The position numbers and the translations under genes are program-made. A DNA stretch of 64,000 nt from contig NZ_JZUE01000021.1 of NCBI RefSeq assembly GCF_000969605.1, positions 1 to 64,000 on the forward strand. Direction: 5' to 3'. This DNA comes from Aquincola tertiaricarbonis (GTDB lineage Bacteria > Pseudomonadota > Gammaproteobacteria > Burkholderiales > Burkholderiaceae_C). The notes beneath the pieces were generated by a model. That model was not told the DNA's origin. It saw nothing but the letters and a program-made list of their open reading frames with translations, and made no database searches. Below, in pieces: positions 1 to 7,718 of the stretch; positions within the stretch are counted from its first letter, which is position 1, and each line of letters opens with the position of its first letter.

Positions 1-81
1 GTGGTGGACGTGGCCGCGGCCAAGGCCGTCAGGAGCATTCCGGTGGGGCGGGTCCCCTATGGCCTGGTGATCGTCGAATGA
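1..81 (+). CDS. C-terminal end of YVTN beta-propeller protein (partial)
   Basis: The first 26 codons in frame 1 run open from the window edge to TGA at 79-81. The visible peptide contains VDVAAAKAVRSIPVGRVPYG, which has the form of the last blade of a YVTN-repeat beta-propeller. In PQQ-dependent alcohol oxidation loci a periplasmic YVTN protein of this kind commonly sits beside the ABC genes found next here. The stop overlaps the next start in an ATGA arrangement, so it is the upstream member of the same operon. Only the tail is seen, so the family call rests on one repeat plus context. Confidence 0.6.
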   Translation: MVDVAAAKAVRSIPVGRVPYGLVIVE

Positions 82-1247
82 AGCGTCTGGCCCTTGCCGC
101 CAGCCTGGCCTGTGGGATGGCCACCGGCGTCGCCGCGGCCACGCTCAAGGCCACGCTGATCGTGCCGCAGGACGACGCCCGGCTGGAGCGAACGCGCGCC
201 GAGCGGGCCTACCTGGGCCACCCCACCGGCCCGGCCGGCCAGGGGCTGGAAGTGGCGCTGGAGGAAGGCCGCTTCGAGCTGGATGCGGCCGGCCACGAGA
301 TCGCGCTGGCCACCACCGAGGCCGGCACGCTGGAAGCCGCGCGCGCCGCCGCGCAGGCCGCGGAGAAGGCCGGCGCCGCGGTGCTGGTGACCGACCTGCC
401 CGCCGACTGGACGCTGGCGGTAGCCGACGCGGTGAAGCTGCCGGTGCTGAACGTGGGCGCCACCGACGACCGGCTGCGGCAGCAGGACTGCCGCGCGCGG
501 CTGCACCACCTGCTGCCCAGCGAGCGCATGCGCAGCGACGCTTTGGCGCAGCTGCTGGTGTCACGCAAGTGGAGCAAGCTGTTGCTGCTCACCGGCCCCA
601 CGCCGGCCGACCAGCAGCGTGCGGCCACCGCGCAGGCCTCCATCAAGCGCTACGGGTTGCAGGTGGTGGCGGCCAAGCCCTTCAAGCTCTCGGCCGACCC
701 GCGTGAGCGCGACCTGGCCAATCCGCTGCTGCTCACCGGCGGCGCCACCTACGATGCGGTGTGGGTGGTGGACAGCGACGGCGAGTTTGCCCGCGGCCTG
801 CCCTACCGCACCGTGCTGCCGCGCCCGGTGGTGGGCGACGCCGGCCTGGTGGCGCTGGCCTGGCATGCGCAGTTCGAGCGCTATGGCGCACCGCAGGTGG
901 CACGCCGGTTCGCCAAGGCCCACCAGCGGCCGATGACGGCGCACGACTGGGCCGCCTGGATGGCCGGCAAGGCCCTGGTGGCCCTGGCCACCGCGCAGCC
1001 CGCCAATGCCAAGGCGCCCACGGCCGCGGCCTGGACGCAGGGCCTGGGCAAGCTGGCGCTGGACGGTTCCAAGGGCACACAGCTCAGCTTCCGTCCCTGG
1101 GACGGGCAGCTGCGCCAGCCCCTGCTGCTGACCGATGGCCAGGGCGTGGTGGCGCAAGCGCCCATCGAAGGCCTGCTGCACCCCAGCAATGTGCTGGACA
1201 CGCTGGGCGCCGATGCGCCCGAGAAGCTGTGCAAGGTGGCGCGATGA
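78..1247 (+). CDS. ABC transporter substrate-binding protein, PQQ-alcohol dehydrogenase associated
   Basis: The 389-residue protein has a signal peptide (basic MKR start, hydrophobic stretch to about residue 20, Ala-rich cleavage region) and a two-lobe periplasmic binding protein fold of the branched-chain amino acid type. It resembles the binding-protein subfamily that accompanies PQQ-dependent alcohol catabolism genes. The start ATG overlaps the preceding stop by 4 bases, and its own stop overlaps the permease start by 4 bases, so translation is probably coupled. Ligand and exact role are unknown. The subfamily assignment relies on sequence flavour and gene order rather than on a diagnostic motif. 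Confidence 0.7.
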   Translation: MKRLALAASLACGMATGVAAATLKATLIVPQDDARLERTRAERAYLGHPTGPAGQGLEVALEEGRFELDAAGHEIALATTEAGTLEAARAAAQAAEKAGAAVLVTDLPADWTLAVADAVKLPVLNVGATDDRLRQQDCRARLHHLLPSERMRSDALAQLLVSRKWSKLLLLTGPTPADQQRAATAQASIKRYGLQVVAAKPFKLSADPRERDLANPLLLTGGATYDAVWVVDSDGEFARGLPYRTVLPRPVVGDAGLVALAWHAQFERYGAPQVARRFAKAHQRPMTAHDWAAWMAGKALVALATAQPANAKAPTAAAWTQGLGKLALDGSKGTQLSFRPWDGQLRQPLLLTDGQGVVAQAPIEGLLHPSNVLDTLGADAPEKLCKVAR

Positions 1248-1327
1248 CGCATCCAGCCCCTTCGGACGAAGCTCCGGGTCCCCTCGGGGGACCGGCCGAC
1301 GTTCCCGTGGGACGAGGGGTCGTCATC
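1243..1327. repeat. Palindromic element spanning the permease start
   Basis: Outer arms GATGACG (1243-1249) and CGTCATC (1321-1327) enclose nested hairpins. These are CTTCG/CGAAG at 1260-1271, GGTCCCC/GGGGACC around a 3-base loop at 1277-1293, and a CCCC..CG / CGAGGGG pair at 1257-1264 and 1313-1319. The block supplies the start codon and roughly the first 27 codons of the permease, which read as a low-complexity Pro/Gly peptide. It looks like a short palindromic interspersed element captured as coding sequence. I see no second copy in this window. Confidence 0.45.
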
Positions 1328-2140
1328 CATTCGCTGCAGGCCTTGCAGGCCATCGTGATGCGGGAGCTGTTCAAGTTCAGCCAGCAGACCGGCCGCCTGG
1401 TCAGCGCACTGGTGCGGCCGCTGCTGTGGCTGGCGGTGTTCGCCGCGGGCTTCCGCAACGTGTTCGGCGTGGCCATCGTCGAGCCCTACGACACCTACAT
1501 CCCGTACGACGTCTACATCGCGCCCGGCCTGGTGGGCATGGTGCTGCTGTTCAACGGCATGCAGTCGTCGCTGGCCATGGTGTACGACCGCGAGATGGGC
1601 TTGATGCGGCTGCTGCTCACCGCGCCGCTGCCGCGGCCCTGGCTGCTGTTCTCCAAGCTGTGCGCCACGGCGCTGCTGTCGGTGCTGCAGGCCCTGGCCT
1701 TCGTGGTGGTGGCCATGCTCATCGGCACCGACCTGCCGGTGCTGTCGTGGGCCGGGCTGCATGCGCTGGTGGCGCTGCTGGCCGGGGCGCTGATGCTGGG
1801 CGCGCTCGGCCTGCTGCTGTCGGTGCACATCAAGCAGCTGGAGAACTTCGCGGGCACGATGAACTTCGTGATCTTCCCGATGTACTTCATGTCCACCGCG
1901 CTCTACCCGCTGTGGAAGCTGCAGGAATCGGGCGCCGAGTGGGTGTACCAGCTGGCGCGCTTCAATCCGTTCACCCATGCCATCGAGTGGATCCGCTTCG
2001 CGCTCTACGGCAAGGACCCGGGTACCGCGCCCTACGTGGTGCTGGGCTGCCTGGCGGTGTTCTTCATCGTGGCCTGCTGGGGCTACGACCCGCAGCGCGG
2101 CTTCGGCGGCCTGGCCAAGCGTGGTGGGGGCCCGGCATGA
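1244..2140 (+). CDS. ABC-2 type permease, alcohol-associated (PedC-like)
   Basis: The 298-residue integral membrane protein has about six hydrophobic segments and the ABC-2 permease layout. It includes the conserved cytoplasmic stretch VYDREMGLMRLLLTAPLPRP near residue 115, which is typical of ABC exporters of the PQQ-linked group. The homologous core seems to begin near residue 30 (LQALQAIVMRELFKFSQQTG). The preceding residues are Pro/Gly-rich and are encoded by a palindromic DNA element (see 1243-1327). No ATP-binding subunit gene lies between the binding protein and this permease; the ATPase must be upstream of the window or elsewhere. ATGA overlaps on both sides place it in the operon. 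Confidence 0.8.
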   Translation: MTHPAPSDEAPGPLGGPADVPVGRGVVIHSLQALQAIVMRELFKFSQQTGRLVSALVRPLLWLAVFAAGFRNVFGVAIVEPYDTYIPYDVYIAPGLVGMVLLFNGMQSSLAMVYDREMGLMRLLLTAPLPRPWLLFSKLCATALLSVLQALAFVVVAMLIGTDLPVLSWAGLHALVALLAGALMLGALGLLLSVHIKQLENFAGTMNFVIFPMYFMSTALYPLWKLQESGAEWVYQLARFNPFTHAIEWIRFALYGKDPGTAPYVVLGCLAVFFIVACWGYDPQRGFGGLAKRGGGPA

Positions 2141-3129
2141 AAGGCTGGAATCGACGCCGCTGGCTGGCCGGTGCGGGCGGTTGGGCCTTGGGCGGCGGCG
2201 CCTGGTCCGCGGTGCGGGCGGCCACGCCCACCTTCCCGTCACGGCCCATCACGCTGTGGGTGCCCTGGGCCGCGGGCGGCGCGACGGACATCTCGATGCG
2301 GGTGCTGGCCGAGCTGGCCGGCCACCACCTGGGGCAGACGGTCATCACCGACAACCGCGGCGGCGCCGGCGGCACGCTGGCCATGCCCATCCTGCAGAGC
2401 GCCGCGCCCGACGGCTACACCATCGCGCAGCTGCCGTACCCGGTGTTCCGCATGGCGCACACGCACAAGGTGCTGTGGGACCCGGTGCGCGACACCACGC
2501 CCATCATCCAGGTCTCGGGCGTGACCTTCGGCGTGCTGGTGCAGGCCGGGAGCCCGCTGCAGTCGCTGGAGGACATGTTCGCCTTTGCCCGCGCCCGGCC
2601 GGGGGAGCTGAGCATCGCCACCAACGGCGTGGGCACCACGCCGCACGTGGTGCTGGAAAGCCTGTTCACCGCCCGCGGGCTGCGCTACATCCACGTGCCC
2701 TACAAGGGCACGGCCGAGCAGATCAACGCCATCTCGTCCGGCCAGGTGATGGCGGGCGTGAACTCCACCGGCTTCGGCCCGGCGGTGGACTCGGGCCGCC
2801 TGCGCCTGCTGGCCACCTTCGCCGCGCAGCGCTCCAAGCGCTGGCCCACGGTGCCCACGCTGCGCGAGCTGGGGTTCGACATCGTGGCCCAGTCGCCCTA
2901 CGGGCTGGCGGGCCCGCGCGGCCTGCCCAGCCATGTGGTGGCCACGCTGCACGATGCCTTCCGCAAGGCGATGTTCGACCCGATGTTCATCAACGAGATC
3001 GCCAAGTACGACCAGGAGCTGGACTACCTGGGCCCGGCCGACTATGCGCGCGCCTGCCGCGAGATGCTGGCGCAGGAGCGCATCAACGTCGAGCGCCTGG
3101 GCCTGGCGCGGGAGAGCACCGGTGGCTGA
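2137..3129 (+). CDS. Bug-family (TctC) periplasmic binding protein
   Basis: The 330-residue tripartite tricarboxylate transporter-type solute receptor begins with a twin-Arg-containing signal (MKGWNRRRWLAGAGGW) that ends near residue 29. The mature part has the standard Bug opening FPSRPITLWVPWAAGG and the motif TDNRGGAGG. No TctA or TctB membrane component is nearby. It overlaps the permease stop by 4 bases and the following sensor kinase start by 8 bases. Because some Bug proteins act as extracytoplasmic sensors for adjacent two-component systems (BctC with BctDE is the known example), a signalling role for the kinase is plausible. The ligand is unknown. Confidence 0.88.
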   Translation: MKGWNRRRWLAGAGGWALGGGAWSAVRAATPTFPSRPITLWVPWAAGGATDISMRVLAELAGHHLGQTVITDNRGGAGGTLAMPILQSAAPDGYTIAQLPYPVFRMAHTHKVLWDPVRDTTPIIQVSGVTFGVLVQAGSPLQSLEDMFAFARARPGELSIATNGVGTTPHVVLESLFTARGLRYIHVPYKGTAEQINAISSGQVMAGVNSTGFGPAVDSGRLRLLATFAAQRSKRWPTVPTLRELGFDIVAQSPYGLAGPRGLPSHVVATLHDAFRKAMFDPMFINEIAKYDQELDYLGPADYARACREMLAQERINVERLGLARESTGG

Positions 3130-4090
3130 GCCGCGCCGCATGCCGCGCTGGCGCAGCGACCTGTATGCGGTGCTGGCACTGGCGGCCGCGTGCTTCGGCC
3201 TGTCGGTGTGGCTGGAACTGCATGAGCGCGCGGTGGCCTGGCTGGGCCGCTTCGAGCGCTGGGAGCTGGACGAGCTGCCGCAGACGGTGCTGGTGCTGGC
3301 CCTGGGCCTGGCCTGGTATGCGCGCCGCCGCATGGTGGAGGTGCGCACCGAGCTGGCCCTGCGCCGACAGGCCGAGGACCGCGCCGCCGCGCTGCTGGCG
3401 CACAACCGCGAGCTGGCGCACCAGCTCATCGGCGTGCAGGAGCGGGAGCGGCTGGCGCTGGCGCGCGAGTTGCACGACGAGCTGGGCCAGGGCTGCAGCG
3501 CCATCCGCGTGGAAACCGCGCTGCTGCGCCGCTGCGCCCGCGCGGAAGACGTGGCGCTGCTGGCCGCCGCCGCCCGCGCCGACCTGGCCGCGCAGACGCT
3601 GTACCAGCAGGTGCGCGACCTGCTGCGCCGGCTGCGCCCGGCCGAGCTGGATGCGCTGGGCCTGGTGGCCGCGCTGCAGGCGCTGTGCGGCGCCTGGTCG
3701 CGCCGCGTGGGCGTGGCCTGCGCCTTCGAGCATGAAGGGCTGGCCCGGCCATTGCCCGACCTGGTGAACATCACCGTCTACCGCATCGTGCAGGAATCGC
3801 TGACCAATGCCCAGCGCCATGCACAGGCCGCCAAGGTGAGCCTGCTGCTGCAGCTGGACGACCGGCATGGGCTGCGCCTGAGCCTGCGCGACGACGGCAT
3901 CGGCATGGACACACGGGCCGGCACCCAGGGCCTGGGCCTGCTGGGCTGCAGTGAACGGGCGGCCATGGTGGGCGGCAGCCTGCGCATCGTGTCCGCGCCG
4001 GGGGCGGGCGTGCAGCTGCACCTGCACATCCCGGCCGACAAGCTGCAGCTGCCCGAGGCACCCACCGGCCTGATGAAGGACGCCGCATGA
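3122..4090 (+). CDS. NarL-type sensor histidine kinase
   Basis: The 322-residue kinase starts at GTG 3122, which overlaps the Bug stop; ATG 3140 is the alternative. Two membrane segments (about residues 14-31 and 53-67) flank a very short periplasmic loop of about 20 residues. They are followed by a HisKA_3 dimerisation domain with the H-box ERLALARELHDELGQG (His118), then a HATPase with N-box QESLTNAQRHAQ, G-box RDDGIGMD and GLGLLG. The loop is too small for a typical sensory domain, so the signal may come through a partner, and the Bug protein encoded just before is the obvious candidate. The downstream response regulator overlaps by 4 bases and is surely the cognate partner. Confidence 0.9.
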   Translation: MAEPRRMPRWRSDLYAVLALAAACFGLSVWLELHERAVAWLGRFERWELDELPQTVLVLALGLAWYARRRMVEVRTELALRRQAEDRAAALLAHNRELAHQLIGVQERERLALARELHDELGQGCSAIRVETALLRRCARAEDVALLAAAARADLAAQTLYQQVRDLLRRLRPAELDALGLVAALQALCGAWSRRVGVACAFEHEGLARPLPDLVNITVYRIVQESLTNAQRHAQAAKVSLLLQLDDRHGLRLSLRDDGIGMDTRAGTQGLGLLGCSERAAMVGGSLRIVSAPGAGVQLHLHIPADKLQLPEAPTGLMKDAA

Positions 4091-4734
4091 TCCACGTGCT
4101 GCTGGCCGACGACCATCCGGTGGTGCGCAGCGGCTACCAGCGGCTGCTGGCGCTGGAGCCCGACATCCGCGTGGTGGCCGAGGCCGCCGATGCGGATGCG
4201 GCCTATGCCGGCTTCATCCAGCACCAGCCCGACGTGCTGGTGACCGACCTCACCATGCCCGGTGGCGGCGGGCTCGACCTGATCCGCCGCGTGCTGCGGC
4301 GCGCGCCGCAGGCGCGGGTGCTGGTGTTCAGCATGCACGACAGCGTGCCGCTGGTGCGCCAGGCGCTGGACAGCGGCGCCCGCGGCTTCCTCACCAAGGC
4401 CAGCGCGCCCGAGAGCCTGGTGCATGCGGTGCGCACGCTGGCCGCGGGCGACCGCTACCTGGCGCCCGAGCTGCCGGCCTGGCTGCTGGACGCCAGCCGC
4501 CGCGGCGACGCCGGCGAGGGCCTGTCGGCCCTGAGCGTGCGCGAGTTCGAGATCTTCCGCCTGCTGGCCCAGGGCGCCTCCGCCACCGAATGCGCGCAGG
4601 CCCTGAAGCTCAGCCCCAAGACGGTGGCCAATCACCAGACGGTGATCAAGGAGAAGCTGGGCGTGAGCACCAGCGCCGCGCTGGCGCACCTGGCGTTGCG
4701 GCATGGGGTGATCGGGGGGCCGGTGGGGGTGTGA
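4087..4734 (+). CDS. NarL/FixJ-family response regulator
   Basis: The 215-residue protein has an N-terminal receiver domain (acidic pair DD at 8-9, phosphoacceptor Asp54 in LVTDLTMPGG) and a C-terminal LuxR-type helix-turn-helix (LSVREFEIFRLLAQGASATE ... LSPKTVANHQTVIKEKLGV). Its ATG overlaps the kinase stop by 4 bases, so the pair is translationally coupled and closes the operon. By position it probably regulates the quinoprotein alcohol-oxidation genes, like other NarL-type regulators of PQQ-dependent dehydrogenases. This is inference from context. Confidence 0.92.
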   Translation: MIHVLLADDHPVVRSGYQRLLALEPDIRVVAEAADADAAYAGFIQHQPDVLVTDLTMPGGGGLDLIRRVLRRAPQARVLVFSMHDSVPLVRQALDSGARGFLTKASAPESLVHAVRTLAAGDRYLAPELPAWLLDASRRGDAGEGLSALSVREFEIFRLLAQGASATECAQALKLSPKTVANHQTVIKEKLGVSTSAALAHLALRHGVIGGPVGV

Positions 4735-4780
4735 GGGGCACCTAAGATGCCCGGCCCACGATCACTGGAGCCGCAGCGCC

Positions 4781-5209
4781 ATGCCCCTCACCTGGACCAC
4801 CGACCCGGGCCCTGTCGACTGGCAGGAGGCCGAGCACCTCTACCGCGTGGCCCCGCTGGGCAACAAGAGCGCCGAGCACCTGCGCACCGTCTTCAACAAC
4901 AGCCGCTTCACCTTCTTCGCCCACGACGAAGGCTGCCTCGTGGCTGCCGGGCGCGTGCTGTCGGACGGCGCCGATTGCGCCTACCTCTGCGACGTGGCGG
5001 TGATGCCCAGCCACCAGGGCACCGGCCTGGGCCGGGAGATGATGGAGCGGCTGCTGGAGGCCTGCCGCGGGCACAAGAAGGTCATCCTGTACGCGGTGCC
5101 GGGCAAGGAAGACTTCTATCGCCGATTCGGCTTTCGCTCGCTGCTCACCGCGATGGCGATCTTCGAGGACGAGGCCGGGGCGGTGGCGCGGGGGCACCTT
5201 GGGCAGTGA
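4781..5209 (+). CDS. GNAT-family N-acetyltransferase
   Basis: The 142-residue single-domain GNAT protein has the acetyl-CoA-binding motif A visible as VAVMPSHQGTGLGREMMERL and a C-terminal FYRRFGF segment typical of the fold. The substrate is not predictable. It follows the response regulator by 46 bases on the same strand and probably has its own promoter or reads through from the operon. The start at 4781 fits the normal N-terminal beta strand (MPLTWTTDPGP). Confidence 0.85.
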   Translation: MPLTWTTDPGPVDWQEAEHLYRVAPLGNKSAEHLRTVFNNSRFTFFAHDEGCLVAAGRVLSDGADCAYLCDVAVMPSHQGTGLGREMMERLLEACRGHKKVILYAVPGKEDFYRRFGFRSLLTAMAIFEDEAGAVARGHLGQ

Positions 5210-5222
5210 GGCAGGGCATCCG

Positions 5223-5387
5223 ATGATCGGCAGACGCCACCTTGCGATGTCCGGCGCCGCGCTCGCGACCGCACACGCAGTGGGGGCGCTGGTGGTGGCC
5301 ACGGCCGCCACTGCCCTTGACGGAGTTCAGCCAGCGACTTCCTTCATGCCGGTTCCGCGTTCAGTCGTTGCCGGAAGAAGTCAATGA
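5223..5387 (+). other. Possible remnant ORF with a signal-like N-terminus
   Basis: An ATG at 5223 opens 54 codons (MIGRRHLAMSGAALATAHAV...) that look like a basic, Ala-rich export signal and then lose any recognisable sequence before the stop. The 3' end runs 44 bases into the antisense lysR gene. There is no convincing Shine-Dalgarno sequence. It may be the truncated start of a secreted protein left when the lysR/aldo-keto reductase pair arrived, or simply chance. I would not call it a functional gene. Confidence 0.2.
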
Positions 5388-6246
5388 ACGCGCTCAGCTT
5401 GCGAGGTATGTGCGCCCTGCTCGGGTGATAAAGGTAGAACCCCGGAAACTTCGGCCACCAAGGTTTGAGCACGGGCACGAGGCGGCCTGCAACCAGGTCG
5501 TCTTGAACCTGGGACTCGAACGCCTGACCGATCCCGGCGCCCGAACGAATGGCGCTGAGCAGCGTGTCGCCATCGCGCGTGATGAGGGCGCCGCCCACCT
5601 GGATGTCGACCTTGTGTCCGTCGCGCGCGTACTCCCAGCGATACAGACTTTCACCGAGCCGCACGTTGAGGCAGCGATGCCGCAGCAGGTCCTGCGGAAC
5701 GCGCGGCCCGGCGCGTCCCTTCAGGTAGCGCGGTGCCGCGATGGTGGCCAGGCGCTGCGCACCTCCCAGCGGTGTCGCCACCACGTCCTGCGCCAGATTC
5801 TCGCCAAGCCGGATGCCGGCATCGAAACCGTTGGCGACGAGATCGACCAGGGTGTTGTCGCAATCGAGTTCCAGGACGATCGCCGGATAGGCTTCGAGGA
5901 AGGGCGTGAGGTGCGGCAGCACGACGAGGTCGGCCGCGGTCCGCGACAGCGTCAGCCGCAGCAGGCCCGAGGGCTGGTCGCGCAGTTCGTCCAGGCTTCC
6001 CACGGCCGTGGCCAGGGTGGCCAAGCCATCGCGCGCGCTCAGCAGGAAGCGCTGGCCGATCTCGGTGACACCGACGTGGCGGGTCGAACGATCGAGCAGG
6101 CGTACACCGAGCCGCTTCTCCAGCGTGCGCAGGTTTTGGGAGAGCGCCGACGGCGAAACGCCGAGTTCCGAGGCTGCGCGCGTGAAGCTCGCATGGTGTG
6201 CGACGCGCTCGAACGCGGCGATGAGCGGAAGCAGGTCCGGAGACAT
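5344..6246 (-). CDS. LysR-family transcriptional regulator
   Basis: The 300-residue LysR protein has an N-terminal winged HTH (ASFTRAASELGVSPSALSQN, then LEKRLGVRLLDRSTRHVGVT) and a full-length effector-binding domain. It is divergent from the aldo/keto reductase gene at 6349, the classic arrangement for control of the neighbour and of itself. A perfect 13-base palindrome lies one base upstream of its start codon (6248-6260). The flavour is that of the CrgA/DmlR-like group. Sequence around this pair is somewhat less GC-extreme than the flanks, which hints at transfer. Confidence 0.9.
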   Translation of the reverse strand: MSPDLLPLIAAFERVAHHASFTRAASELGVSPSALSQNLRTLEKRLGVRLLDRSTRHVGVTEIGQRFLLSARDGLATLATAVGSLDELRDQPSGLLRLTLSRTAADLVVLPHLTPFLEAYPAIVLELDCDNTLVDLVANGFDAGIRLGENLAQDVVATPLGGAQRLATIAAPRYLKGRAGPRVPQDLLRHRCLNVRLGESLYRWEYARDGHKVDIQVGGALITRDGDTLLSAIRSGAGIGQAFESQVQDDLVAGRLVPVLKPWWPKFPGFYLYHPSRAHIPRKLSAFIDFFRQRLNAEPA

Positions 6247-6247
6247 G

Positions 6248-6260
6248 CTTCATTATGAAG
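6248..6260. promoter_or_regulatory. Palindromic candidate LysR operator
   Basis: The sequence CTTCATTATGAAG is a perfect inverted repeat (CTTCAT / ATGAAG around one T), with a further CTTCA half-site at 6266-6270. It sits directly before the lysR start codon in the divergent promoter region shared with the aldo/keto reductase. Position and symmetry fit an autoregulatory site. Confidence 0.5.
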
Positions 6261-6348
6261 TCGGGCTTCAAGGATCATCCCGATTTGTGGGCTCAATCTT
6301 TGGATGGCGGCCCCACATGCTCAGTTCATCCAACCGCAGGAAGTGCCT

Positions 6349-7476
6349 ATGTCGCTCACTCAATACCGCACGCTGGGTCGCTCTGGTCTGGTCGTCAGCC
6401 CCTTGGCTCTGGGAACCATGACCTTCGGCACCGCTCGCTGGGGATCAGGCGACAGCGCATCGCGAGACGTCTTTGATGCCTACCTCGACGCTGGCGGAAA
6501 CTTCGTCGACACCGCGGATGTGTACTCGGGCGGGCGCAGTGAAGAGATGCTCGGGCAATTCATCTCGGCCCACGCGGCGCGCGACTCCATCGTCATCGCT
6601 ACCAAATCGGGATTTGCCACGGGCCCAGGTGTGCACATGGGCGGCAACGGGGCCAAGCACGTTCGCGCCGCCCTGGAGGGTTCGCTCAAGCGCCTGCGCA
6701 CCGACTACGTGGACTTGCTGTGGGTCCACGTCTGGGACTCGGTCACGCCCGCCCATGAACTGCTCGAGACGATGAGCAACCTCATCAAGGCCGGCAAGGT
6801 GCGTCATTGGGGCCTGTCGAACACGCCGGCCTGGTACGTCGCCCAGGTTGCGACTCTGGCGGCAGCAAGCGGGAAGCCCGCCCCGATCGCATTGCAATAC
6901 TTCTATTCGCTGGTCAATCGCGACATCGAAGAAGAGTTCGTGCCCCTCGCCGCGGAGTTCGGCATGGCCATCCAGCCCTGGAGTCCCCTCGCGTTCGGCC
7001 TGCTGACGGGAAAGTACGACCGCACGACGGTCGAAGCCGCCGCGCCGCGTGACGGCGGCTTGCCCCGGGAGGCCGCAAGGGCCGACGCGGAGCGACCTGC
7101 AGACGACAAGCGACTGGACGGCGCCAACCCGTTCGGCGATTCGCTGTTCACCGATCGAAACTGGGCCATCGTGGAGACCGTCAAGCGTGTGGCCGCGGAG
7201 TGCGGCGAATCGGCGGCGCGCGTGGCGCTGGCCTGGGTCGTGCAACGCCCGGGCGTGACGTCGACTTTGATGGGGGTCAGCAAAATCGAGCAGCTCCAAG
7301 ACAACATGGCTGCACTCGAGATCCGGCTGTCGGATGCGCATGTGGCTCAGCTCGACCAGGCCAGTGCAACGGCCAGCCGGCTGCTCTACAGCCTGTTCAC
7401 GCCGTCAGGTCGCCAGCACGCGGTGTTTGGTGGAAGCCCCGTGCGGCCCTGGTCTGCCTCGGCCCCTACGCTCTGA
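6349..7476 (+). CDS. Aldo/keto reductase
   Basis: The 375-residue TIM-barrel NADPH-dependent oxidoreductase of the AKR superfamily carries the catalytic tetrad: Asp54 and Tyr59 in VDTADVYSGGRSEE, Lys86 in IATKSG and His127 in LLWVHVWD. The start at 6349 (MSLTQYRTLG) is preferred over the in-frame ATG at 6304. It matches the family N-terminus and has AGGAAG about 6 bases upstream. It is divergently transcribed from a LysR gene that probably controls it. The carbonyl substrate is unknown. Confidence 0.92.
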   Translation: MSLTQYRTLGRSGLVVSPLALGTMTFGTARWGSGDSASRDVFDAYLDAGGNFVDTADVYSGGRSEEMLGQFISAHAARDSIVIATKSGFATGPGVHMGGNGAKHVRAALEGSLKRLRTDYVDLLWVHVWDSVTPAHELLETMSNLIKAGKVRHWGLSNTPAWYVAQVATLAAASGKPAPIALQYFYSLVNRDIEEEFVPLAAEFGMAIQPWSPLAFGLLTGKYDRTTVEAAAPRDGGLPREAARADAERPADDKRLDGANPFGDSLFTDRNWAIVETVKRVAAECGESAARVALAWVVQRPGVTSTLMGVSKIEQLQDNMAALEIRLSDAHVAQLDQASATASRLLYSLFTPSGRQHAVFGGSPVRPWSASAPTL

Positions 7477-7615
7477 CGAGACTGCGAATGCTTTGCGGCG
7501 CATGCCGCACGATGACGAGCGAGGCGCCCATGACGCTCGACCCCCTAAGCAGCCACCATGGCGTGGGGCCACCCGGGCGATGAAGCGTCGCGGGCGCCGC
7601 CGTTCGGCCCCCGCG

Positions 7616-7633
7616 CTGTCACGCTGCATTCAT
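7616..7633 (+). promoter_or_regulatory. Weak candidate Pho box
   Basis: CTGTCAC-GCTG-CATTCAT has the 7+4+7 layout of a PhoB site; the first half is perfect and the second matches 5 of 7. It lies about 85 bases before the PEP-CTERM gene and so before the phoX-like gene. Support is positional and weak. Confidence 0.3.
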
Positions 7634-7718
7634 CCCCTCACCCCAGGATGCGGTCAGCCGCGGTGCCATGGCTGCACTCGGCAGCACCAAGCCTGCAACC
7701 CCAACCTGGGAACCTGCG

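Noticed and set aside
5223-5387. Short ORF as a real secreted protein gene
   Set aside because: No ribosome binding site, no similarity beyond a signal-like start, and it runs into the opposite lysR gene.
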